Of a stretch of 64,000 bases of DNA, positions 7,564-14,668 are shown in pieces (within the stretch, counting starts at the first letter, position 1; every line of letters starts with the position of its first letter). A program made the position numbers and the translations under genes. The stretch covers positions 248,001 to 312,000 of the forward strand of contig NZ_JBFRCT010000009.1 in NCBI RefSeq assembly GCF_052113225.1. Reading direction: 5' to 3'. Source of the stretch: Pristimantibacillus sp052113225. Its GTDB lineage: Bacteria > Bacillota > Bacilli > Paenibacillales > Paenibacillaceae. The notes below the pieces were generated by a model that did not search any database, was not told where the DNA came from, and was given only the letters and a program-made list of their open reading frames with translations.

Positions 7564-9345
7564 GTGTTTGTGAAAGACTGGTCGGAAAAGCTGACAAACC
7601 ATGCAAAGCAGCAATTCATGCATTCTCCCTTTTGGATAGACGCTGCTTCGCACAAGCTTAGCTGGGAAGAGGCTGTTATGGATAAGCCGTCTGTAAAGGC
7701 GGCAGTTGACCGGATGGATAAAGCAAGTGTCGCTGTCTTGCGTGTATTCTATAGTTGCTTTGGAGCCGGTCCTGTTCACGAGGAACGGCTTTTTTCATCA
7801 GGAGCACTCCGAACGGATTTGTCAGGCGCGGAATTTCGTTATGGGCTTATCCAATTACAAAATGCCGGGATACTCTTTGCACTTCGCAAAGGTTGGGGGG
7901 AACGTTTATATGCATTGCCAAGCGATTGCTTTATTATATGGCATCAGGTATTGTTCCCGATTAATGTAGAGCCCTCAGCTATTAATAGCGGCTATGGGCA
8001 CTGGGAACAGAAGCAGGAGGAGTCGCCTAATATGCTGCTTGGCAGACAGCTGCTTGCTGCCTGGGCGGAGTTGGCACGATCTGGACTCGGGCTAACGACA
8101 AAGGGTACCCTCCCCAAAAAAACAGTTGCTAAAATAGCGCAGGCAATCTGTTTGACCGACTCGGACCTAATGCAAGCCGGCTGGCAGGCTGAGTTTGAGG
8201 ACCCATACTCGCTGGTAGTCTCTTTTGTGCTGAAGCTTAGCTTCCAACTAGGCGTACTGACTCGTGCTGACGGCAGGCTGAAATGGGAGGAGGACACCCT
8301 TACTGCTTGGATGAATCAATCCGAAGCATTACGCGAGGCTCATCTGCTCCGGTGGTGTTTGGATGAACTGCTGGCGAATGCCCGTAATCCGGCTGCTCTC
8401 CTTGTTCGTCTAGCTCCTGGAGTATGGTATTCCGAGCTGGAATTAGAAAGGCAGCTTAATCGTTTAGGATTGGAAGCAAGTGAATGGGGAGCTCAATCGA
8501 ACTGGGTAGGCTGGCTGAACCTTCTCCGCACATTAGGCTGGATAGAGCTGGCGCATACGGAAAGTGAGAAGTTGCTGCGCTGGACGATCCGACCTCAGGA
8601 TTTGCTCGAAAAACAGCGAGGAGAAAATTCATTTGAACCCATTCTACTGGAGCCAAATGGCGATATCATTGTGCTTCCAGGCTGTCACTACAGCATTCGC
8701 TGGGAGCTGGAGCTCATTGCTGAGCGGAAAAGCGATGATCATATCTCGATCTGGCAGCTGACTCGCCAATCGATAGGAAGGGCATTGGAATACGGTCGGA
8801 CGATTTCGTCAATTATGACCTTTTTACATATGGCATCTGCGCATGCTCCATTATCCCCCTTGTTAGAATCTAGTCTTGCTGACTGGGGAAAGCAGGGGGC
8901 AGGCCAGGAGACGCTGAAAGTGGAGCGCTTTCGTTCGTATCCGCAAATGCCGCTTACTGCTCAATCAGCGAGAGAGATCGTCCTAAAGTCTCCTCTCCAA
9001 ACGCTGGAGAACTATGAGCTTATGAACCACGAGGATTTTACCATCGAGAGATTCCTACCCGAACTGGATCGAGTGCCATTAAGCTGGATTCAGCAGTTAA
9101 GGTCTTACCATCATTCGACTCGTCTTGAAATATTGGAGAAAGCTTTGAGCTGGCAGACACCGGTTCAACTAAGCTTTGATGAGTCTGTTGTGGCCTTTGT
9201 TCCTGCCAAGCTGGAAAGGCTGGATGGGAGCTGGACTGTCACCGGCATTTTGAGGGAGGATCATACGCATCGGGAAGTTTGCTTAACCCCGGAAATGTGG
9301 CAGGGGATGAAGTTGGTTGTTCCGGGAGCGAGTGGATTTGTGTAA
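7564..9345 (+). CDS. XPB-associated protein (Helicase_C_3-like domain)
   Basis: A 593-residue protein with no Walker motifs. The C-terminal part contains FEPILLEPNGDIIVLPG, typical of the PF13625 domain also found at XPB N-termini, and later winged-helix-like and Leu-rich stretches (for example SPLQTLENYELMNHEDFTIERF). Such proteins are encoded beside bacterial XPB genes, for instance in mycobacteria, and may play a Bax1-like partner role. That role is inference. The GTG start 7564 is nine bases after AAGGGAGG. It is co-transcribed with the helicase, and no terminator separates it from ylbF. Confidence 0.72.
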   Translation: MFVKDWSEKLTNHAKQQFMHSPFWIDAASHKLSWEEAVMDKPSVKAAVDRMDKASVAVLRVFYSCFGAGPVHEERLFSSGALRTDLSGAEFRYGLIQLQNAGILFALRKGWGERLYALPSDCFIIWHQVLFPINVEPSAINSGYGHWEQKQEESPNMLLGRQLLAAWAELARSGLGLTTKGTLPKKTVAKIAQAICLTDSDLMQAGWQAEFEDPYSLVVSFVLKLSFQLGVLTRADGRLKWEEDTLTAWMNQSEALREAHLLRWCLDELLANARNPAALLVRLAPGVWYSELELERQLNRLGLEASEWGAQSNWVGWLNLLRTLGWIELAHTESEKLLRWTIRPQDLLEKQRGENSFEPILLEPNGDIIVLPGCHYSIRWELELIAERKSDDHISIWQLTRQSIGRALEYGRTISSIMTFLHMASAHAPLSPLLESSLADWGKQGAGQETLKVERFRSYPQMPLTAQSAREIVLKSPLQTLENYELMNHEDFTIERFLPELDRVPLSWIQQLRSYHHSTRLEILEKALSWQTPVQLSFDESVVAFVPAKLERLDGSWTVTGILREDHTHREVCLTPEMWQGMKLVVPGASGFV

Positions 9346-9418
9346 AATTGTATCTATTCGTTGAATGATTATGATATGATAGAATGGAAGTAAGCGTTTA
9401 AGAAAAAGAGGTGAACAA

Positions 9419-9895
9419 ATGCCAACGACCACGGTTCTGTCTGAAAATGGTGCAAGCGGTGTTTCTTCGCTGGACATGGCGTCGCTGCTGCTGTGTGCGT
9501 ACGAGCTAGGTGATCAGATTATTCAATCAGCGGAAGTTGCTGATTATCTATATTGGAAAGAAGCTGTACACCAGGACGATCAGGTGAAGCAATTGTCCAA
9601 ACAATTCGAGAAAGCGAAGGAGCTGTTCTCGGAATGCGAGCGATTCGGCAGATTTCATCCGGATTACCATTCAGCTAAGGACAAAGTAAAGCAAATCGAG
9701 CGGGAGCTGGACCAGATCGAAGCGGTTAAACGTTTCAAGCTGGCCGAGCAAATGGTAGATACAATGCTGTATGATGTATCACGCACGATTGCGGAATCGG
9801 TATCTGATACGATCAAGGTACCGGGCAATGAAGGGAAAACGGGCGGCTGCGGAAGCGGCGGATCATGTAGCTGTGGAAGCGGCGGCTGCGGCTAG
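9419..9895 (+). CDS. ylbF: YlbF/RicF, Ric complex subunit
   Basis: A 158-residue helical protein of the Com_YlbF family, with the conserved FGRFHPDYHSAKDKVKQIE block and a C-terminal tail rich in Gly and Cys (CGSGGSCSCGSGGCG). In B. subtilis RicF forms a complex with RicA (YmcA) and RicT (YaaT) that carries Fe-S clusters, guides RNase Y maturation of mRNAs and promotes competence, biofilm formation and sporulation. The Cys tail is the cluster-ligand region and is intact here. ATG 9419 follows AAAGAGGTGAACAA. ylbG lies 34 bp downstream, as in Bacillus. Confidence 0.92.
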   Translation: MPTTTVLSENGASGVSSLDMASLLLCAYELGDQIIQSAEVADYLYWKEAVHQDDQVKQLSKQFEKAKELFSECERFGRFHPDYHSAKDKVKQIERELDQIEAVKRFKLAEQMVDTMLYDVSRTIAESVSDTIKVPGNEGKTGGCGSGGSCSCGSGGCG

Positions 9896-9929
9896 CCCTT
9901 TGCTTGACTTGACTCGACGGAGGGAATAG

Positions 9930-10196
9930 ATGTTGTTACCGGAACGTACAGGTTATATTATTTGGGTCAGTGATCTGAAAGCGGCAAGGACGCTGGAAAA
10001 GTACGGAACCGTTCATTATATGTCACGAAAGATGCATTATGTAGTCATATACATGAACGCTGAGCGTGCGGAGGAAGCAGTGAAGAGCATTAGCCGTCTT
10101 CCATTCGTCCGTAAGGTAGAGCGGTCCTACCGAAATGAACTGAAAACCGAGTACACGAAAGATAATGAAGATAAAACAAGATTTTATAGCATGTAA
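9930..10196 (+). CDS. ylbG: YlbG, UPF0298 family protein
   Basis: An 88-residue protein with GYIIWVSDLKAARTLEKYG, HYMSRKMHYVVIYMN and LPFVRKVERSYRNEL, matching YlbG (UPF0298). The biochemical function is not established; the gene is linked to ylbF across Bacilli. ATG 9930 is preceded by GGAGGGAATAG. The unit ends with a strong hairpin terminator. Confidence 0.88.
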   Translation: MLLPERTGYIIWVSDLKAARTLEKYGTVHYMSRKMHYVVIYMNAERAEEAVKSISRLPFVRKVERSYRNELKTEYTKDNEDKTRFYSM

Positions 10197-10214
10197 TAAA
10201 AATATTATTACTCG

Positions 10215-10265
10215 GAAGATCGCTGGTACACGATGTGACCATGTACGGCGATCTTCTTTCTTTTA
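10215..10265 (+). terminator. Terminator after ylbG
   Basis: GAAGATCGC (10215-10223) pairs with GCGATCTTC (10248-10256), with an inner GTACA/TGTAC stem, followed by TTTCTTTT. Confidence 0.85.
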
Positions 10266-10312
10266 TTAGGTTTTACAAATAATTACATTTTTGGTCTTAG
10301 TTTATTTTTTTG

Positions 10313-10340
10313 TTGATATCTCGGACGAACATGGTAAAAT
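10313..10340 (+). promoter_or_regulatory. Candidate promoter of the hypothetical gene at 10.4 kb
   Basis: TTGATA (10313-10318) and TAAAAT (10335-10340) are separated by 16 bp in a very AT-rich stretch about 60 bp upstream of the start. Confidence 0.45.
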
Positions 10341-10402
10341 ACTGATATACATAATAAATTGGTAAAAAAGTCCTGGTTCCTAAGACGGGGGTGTGATGGG
10401 CG

Positions 10403-10840
10403 ATGAAGGACAAAATGACTAGAAGATGGAGCACTTATGAAACTTTTTATGTCGAATTGGGCGATAAGAAAGTAGCAGACATCGTCATTACAAACCATGC
10501 CAGGAGCCGGTGGGTAGATCGGGTTGAGAGCGAGAAGACGGGATATGAGGATATCGCGGAGTTTTTATGGGAATGCCTGAAACAAGATCGAATTGAGCCC
10601 TATTATCGTAATGAAGAGGATGTTTATCTGATAGATGATGATCTGGTATTTGTAGCGGAGTTTGCAACATCTGAGACCGATCTTGATCTGCTAGGCAATC
10701 CACTTCACAAGATGATCATCGTTACCTTCCTAGGGCGTATGTCTGAGACGATAGAATTGCGTGACTTGAAGTCGTATTATTCCTGGCTCCGTCATTCGAG
10801 ACGTATGACCTTGGTGAAAAACAGTCGTAAGAGAAAATAA
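10403..10840 (+). CDS. Conserved hypothetical protein
   Basis: A 145-residue soluble protein that I cannot assign to a named family. It has an N-terminal basic segment, then NHARSRWVDRV (about residues 31-41), an acidic middle (EEDVYLIDDDLVFVAEF), and a basic C-terminus ending in SRKRK. The HARxRWxxRV motif and beta-rich pattern recall small RNase or toxin-like DUF4258/RelE folds, but this is only a resemblance. ATG 10403 has a weak GGGGGTGTGATGGG site. It is flanked by its own promoter-like sequence and a terminator, so it is probably monocistronic. Confidence 0.6.
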   Translation: MKDKMTRRWSTYETFYVELGDKKVADIVITNHARSRWVDRVESEKTGYEDIAEFLWECLKQDRIEPYYRNEEDVYLIDDDLVFVAEFATSETDLDLLGNPLHKMIIVTFLGRMSETIELRDLKSYYSWLRHSRRMTLVKNSRKRK

Positions 10841-10857
10841 TCAAAGCATTGCGGTTG

Positions 10858-10894
10858 GCGCAGCATTCTGAACTTAAGGATGCTGCGCTTTTTT
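10858..10894 (+). terminator. Terminator after the hypothetical gene
   Basis: GCGCAGCAT pairs with ATGCTGCGC (10880-10888) and is followed by TTTTTT. Confidence 0.85.
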
Positions 10895-10944
10895 GCTTTC
10901 GATTGTAGTATAATAACCGCTAAGAAGAGAGGAAGGTCGGACAG

Positions 10945-11856
10945 ATGGCGCTTAATTTTCATCAACTTCATATTTTTTATACGGTAGCTGAACGGGGGAG
11001 CTTCTCTGCGGCCGCCCAATCGCTGCATATGACACAACCAGCAGTTACGATGCAAGTTCAGTCTCTTGAGGATTATTTTGGAACCAAGCTGCTGCAGCGA
11101 TCGACCAAACGAATTGACTTGACAGAAGCAGGTCGGGCGTTAATGCCTTATGCGAGAAGAAGCATTGAGCTGATTCGTGACACGGATCAAGCGATGTCTA
11201 CCTTTACTGCACAGTTAAAGGGAAGGCTGCTGCTTGGAGCCAGTCTGACCATTGGAGAGTACATATTGCCGCGCCTGCTTGGACCTTTTGGGCAGACGTT
11301 TCCAGATATAGCGATCAGCATGAAGGTTATGAATACAGCACAGATTATGGAAGAGATTATGAATCATCAGCTTACATTTGGCTTGATAGAAGCACCTGTG
11401 AACCATCCTGATATGCAGATGGAAGCGGTCATGAGCGATGAATTGAAGCTGATTGTTCCTAAAGACCATCCACTTTCTAAACGTTCTACGGTTCTGCTGG
11501 ATGAAGTAGCGGAATATCCGTTTGTACTGCGGGAGCAAGGCTCCGGCACGCGTCTTGTTATGGAGGAGCAGCTGAAGCGTAAAAATATCGATCCAGCTGA
11601 TTTGAAAATCGTTATGGAGCTTGGCAGTACAGGGGCGGTTAAGTCGGCTGTAGAAGCAGGTCTTGGCGTGTCCTTCGTCTCTGAATCATCGATCAAACAT
11701 GAGGTAGCATTAGGTCTCCTGCATGTAGTGCCGATCGCAGACACCAGATTTAAACGACAGTTCTATTCGATTTATCAGAAATCAACTCTGCTGCCGATCT
11801 CGGCAGTGACGTTCCTAACTTTCTTAAGAGAGAAGGATTTGCAGCAATGGTTGTAG
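10945..11856 (+). CDS. LysR family transcriptional regulator (CysL-like)
   Basis: A 303-residue regulator. The N-terminal winged helix (FHQLHIFYTVAERGSFSAAA, then MTQPAVTMQVQSLE) is followed by a periplasmic-binding-type effector domain (residues about 90-300). The overall look, including GEYILPRLLGPF and EQGSGTR, is that of the CysL/YwfK branch, activators of sulfite reductase genes, but no cys genes are nearby. ATG 10945 follows GAGGAAGG. Its stop overlaps the next gene by 10 bp, so the two are translated together; this suggests the regulator may control or sense something linked to the PHP enzyme. Confidence 0.85.
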   Translation: MALNFHQLHIFYTVAERGSFSAAAQSLHMTQPAVTMQVQSLEDYFGTKLLQRSTKRIDLTEAGRALMPYARRSIELIRDTDQAMSTFTAQLKGRLLLGASLTIGEYILPRLLGPFGQTFPDIAISMKVMNTAQIMEEIMNHQLTFGLIEAPVNHPDMQMEAVMSDELKLIVPKDHPLSKRSTVLLDEVAEYPFVLREQGSGTRLVMEEQLKRKNIDPADLKIVMELGSTGAVKSAVEAGLGVSFVSESSIKHEVALGLLHVVPIADTRFKRQFYSIYQKSTLLPISAVTFLTFLREKDLQQWL

Positions 11857-12704
11857 GAAGAGCAGATTTACACGCCCACACAACGGCTTCCGATGGAACG
11901 ATGTCTCCTTCAGCCGTTGTTGCCCGCGCAAAGGCGACAGGCCTTGCTGCAGTAGCCATTACAGATCATGACACGATGGCAGGAGTCGAGGAAGCGATTG
12001 CCGAAGGGCAGAAGCTAGGGATTATCGTTGTGCCTGGTATTGAGCTGAGCACGGTTGCCGATGGCCGTGATATTCATATTCTTGCTTATTATGCGAATGG
12101 GCAGGATGAAGTGTGGCAGGAGCGTTTGGCAGGACTTCGGAAGACACGCGGCAGACGTAATGAGATGATCGTCGATCGGCTTGTGGAGCTTGGCGTAGCG
12201 ATCTCCATGCAGGAAGTAGAACAGATTGCTGCAGAACAAGCAGGAGCTGGCAGCGGCAAAGGAAAAACAATTGGAAGGCCGCATATTGCCGAGCAGCTCA
12301 TTCGGAAAGGTGTCGTGGCCACCATGACAGAAGCTTTTGACCGTTATTTGGCCGAAGGCGGCGCTGCATATGTGAATCCTCCACGACTACATCCCTTTGA
12401 AGCGATAGAATGGATCCGTGAAGCGGGAGGCACAAGTAGTATCGCTCATCCCGGCTTATACGGCCGTGATGATCTTGTCGAGCAGTTAATAAGCAAAGGG
12501 ATTCAAGGCATAGAGGTCTATCACTCCGATCATGGTCCCGAAGAGGAAGAGCGGTACCGACAGATTGCCGAGCGGCATGGACTGATCATGACAGGCGGCT
12601 CCGATTTTCACGGTGAACGTCAAGGGAAAGTATTCCATGGTGAACTCGGCAGCAGGACAGTAGACGCTGCTGTGCTTGAACAGTTAAAACCAGATTCCAA
12701 ATAG
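11847..12704 (+). CDS. PHP domain phosphoesterase (RNase AM / nucleoside bisphosphatase type)
   Basis: A 285-residue PHP protein with all metal motifs: DLHAHTTASDG at the N-terminus, AITDHDTM near residue 31, PGIELS near 52, SIAHPG near 190 and GSDFHG near 249. Close relatives (YciV/RNase AM, nucleoside 3',5'-bisphosphate phosphatase) hydrolyse pAp and short 5'-phosphorylated oligonucleotides. The substrate is inferred from family only. pAp handling would fit a CysL-like regulator upstream, because pAp arises in sulfate assimilation. It overlaps the lysR gene by 10 bp. Confidence 0.82.
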   Translation: MVVGRADLHAHTTASDGTMSPSAVVARAKATGLAAVAITDHDTMAGVEEAIAEGQKLGIIVVPGIELSTVADGRDIHILAYYANGQDEVWQERLAGLRKTRGRRNEMIVDRLVELGVAISMQEVEQIAAEQAGAGSGKGKTIGRPHIAEQLIRKGVVATMTEAFDRYLAEGGAAYVNPPRLHPFEAIEWIREAGGTSSIAHPGLYGRDDLVEQLISKGIQGIEVYHSDHGPEEEERYRQIAERHGLIMTGGSDFHGERQGKVFHGELGSRTVDAAVLEQLKPDSK

Positions 12705-12733
12705 AAATAGGTTATAAAGTAAGGATAAACTCT

Positions 12734-12775
12734 GCTTCTCCAGAATCATTCGAATTGCTCCGTCTTGCGTTAACC
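12734..12775 (+). repeat. Left arm of 41-bp inverted repeat flanking the IS
   Basis: It starts GCTTCTCCAGAATCATT and ends TTAACC. It matches the reverse complement of 14391-14431 with an exact 17-bp block and conserved TGCTCCGT and TTAACCT further in; similarity stops abruptly outside the arm. Confidence 0.8.
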
Positions 12776-12865
12776 TACTATTTAGAATCTTAAAGCCAAA
12801 AAAAGGGGCCGTCTCAAAAGGGGTTCGCTCGCTGGAGAAACGGCTCGCATCAGTGTAATTTCTAT

Positions 12866-12906
12866 AAAAATAGCAGTGCAAGGGCTATCCCTGCACTGCT
12901 ATTTTT
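12866..12906 (-). terminator. Hairpin terminator at the 3' end of the transposase gene
   Basis: AAAAATAGCAGTGCA-a-GGG pairs with CCCTGCACTGCTATTTTT around CTAT. The stem is nearly perfect and has A- and T-runs on both sides, so it can work in both directions. Confidence 0.8.
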
Positions 12907-12931
12907 GTTTTTAGATCTCTTGCTGCTTTCT

Positions 12932-14302
12932 TCAGCAAATTGTGGGCAAGTGAAAGCCACCCGACCTCCAGGCTGACAGGCGAAAATATTTCATGCTGAC
13001 CTTTATTTCACGGTCGCCTTGTGCCTTCGTGCATCGTTCTTTTAATGGGTAGCCTTCACATGAAAAGCTACGATAATGGCGAGTTGTGATTTCATATCCG
13101 CTTTCCGTGGTACTTCTGCTTTCATAACGGAATAGGAGTTTCTGTCCTGCTGCACATGTCCACATGTCTTCCCGCTCGTCGTACGACCAATTCTCGAATT
13201 TGCTAATGTCTTGTTGCCATGCTTTGGTGTTTTCTTTGTGGTAGGTATTATATTTTACTAGTGCCCGTTGTTCCTCAGATTCTAAATATGCATAGTTTTC
13301 TTCGCTCCCATAACCAGCATCTGCGATGATAGTTCCCGGCAATTGACCAAGCGAAGCCTTCACTTGATCTAGGTGCGGCTTGAGGCAGCGCGTATCTGTT
13401 GGGCGTTGGTGAAGGCTGTAGCTGAGGATGAACTGATCCTCTGTTCCGATCTGCACGTTATAGCCTGGTTTCAACTGGCCATTACGCATGTGGTCTTCTT
13501 TCATGCGCATGAACGTGGCATCGGGGTCGGTTTTACTGAAACTGTTACAGCTTCCGAGTGCTTCCTGCTGATTTTCATATCTCTGCAGGCGTGGCAGAAG
13601 GTCATTCCGTACAAGGCGAACGGCTTTCTTTAGCGGTTTGTTCTTTGGCTTTTCTTGAAGCTTATTTTCAAGTTGCTGAACAGCCTGCTCCAGCTTCTCA
13701 CTCGTGATGGAGGAAGCCTCTCCGAGTTCAGGGAGGTCCGCGTTTTTCAGTGCTTGGTCTTCCTGCTTTTCTGCCTCATCAATGGCAGCGAACAAGGTCT
13801 GCACCTTTTCTTGCAGCTTCTGTTTCTGTTTGACGACCGCTTTGCCCCAAACAAAGGTGTAGCGATTTGCATTCGCTTCGATCTTCGTTCCATCTACGAA
13901 GTAATGGTCGAGCTTGACGTAGTTTTCTTCAATGAGAAACTGAAGAACAGCTGTAAAGATAGTCTTCAGCACATCTTTCATGCGTTCAGAACGGAAACGG
14001 TTGATGGTGCGGAAATCTGGGTGTTGCCTAGCAGCCAGCCACATAAACATGATGTTCTCGCGTACTGCTTTCGCGATTTGGCGAGAGGAATAAATGCGCT
14101 GCGTATAGGCATAAATGATAACCTTCAGGAGCATTTTGGGGTGGTAGCTGTCCCGGCCACCTCCGGGATAAGCTTTGGTGAAGAGACTCATATCTAAACG
14201 GTTGACTGCGTCGTTGATGACGCGAACGAGATGATTTTCGGGGATATCTTCTTGCAAGTCCATTGGCAAGGACAGCTGATCCATGGTATATTCTTTGTAC
14301 AT
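12932..14302 (-). pseudogene. IS1182-family transposase with internal deletion near the C-terminus
   Basis: The first 430 or so residues read as an intact IS1182 DDE transposase: an N-terminal LPMDLQEDIPENHLVRVIN, the first catalytic Asp in FVDGTKIEANANRY, a coiled-coil insert, and the second Asp in IADAGYGSEENYAYLE. After GDREIKVSMKYFR the frame runs into unrelated residues and stops at 12932. In the other frame the genuine C-terminus LEVGWLSLAHNLLKKA is readable at about 12886-12974. The segment that should lie between, including the catalytic Glu region, is missing, so the protein is probably inactive. Start ATG 14302. Confidence 0.85.
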
Positions 14303-14390
14303 AAAGAAGCCTCTCTTTACTTAGAATGGTTGGGTGGTACCTCCATTTTAACAAGGATTGGCTTCTTTTTGTTTCAGCATTTCATGAACA

Positions 14391-14431
14391 GGTTAAAGGC
14401 AAACGGAGCATTTAAATGATTCTGGAGAAGC
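14391..14431 (-). repeat. Right arm of 41-bp inverted repeat flanking the IS
   Basis: GGTTAAAGG at the inner end and GATTCTGGAGAAGC at the outer end mirror 12734-12775. It continues outward into another structured segment (14432-14526) that the left side lacks. Confidence 0.8.
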
Positions 14432-14526
14432 GTCAGCGTTCGCTTTTGTGAGGGGATTCCAACCTTACCTTGTTGATTCAAGGAATCCCCGAACAATGGC
14501 GATTGGAAGAACATTTAAATGCGTAG
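14406..14526. repeat. Structured intergenic element bounded by CATTTAAATG
   Basis: The palindrome CATTTAAATG occurs at about 14409-14418 and again at about 14513-14522. Between them GGGGATTCC (14454-14462) pairs with GGAATCCCC (14481-14489). No gene is visible. It may be part of a dispersed repeat family into or beside which the IS landed. Confidence 0.55.
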
Positions 14527-14545
14527 TTTGTTGTTTAACTCAAAT

Positions 14546-14597
14546 AAAAGGGGGTGCCCATCGTCATATTAATGACTTATGGGACACCCCCTTTTGG
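14546..14597 (-). terminator. Terminator downstream of rqcH
   Basis: AAAAGGGGGTGcCCAT pairs with ATGGgaCACCCCCTTTT. Read on the minus strand, the stem ends in CCCCCTTTTATTT, about 70 bp after the rqcH stop. Confidence 0.75.
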
Positions 14598-14668
14598 TTT
14601 GAGTTTCAATACTAGTGTAAGCTGTCTCGGCGATTGAATATTTTTGAGATAGCTCCGACGTTTGCTGT

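Larger units (their letters stand above)
12805..14350 (-). mobile_element. IS1182-family insertion sequence, probably defective (ends approximate)
   Basis: A transposase gene on the minus strand is followed by a GGGGCCGTCTCAAAAG sequence (12805-12820) that resembles the terminal repeat of IS1182-type elements. The matching right end could not be found with confidence; a degenerate TTTTTGAGATAGCTCC lies at 14641-14656, outside the 41-bp arms, so boundaries are uncertain. No target duplication was recognised. Confidence 0.7.
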
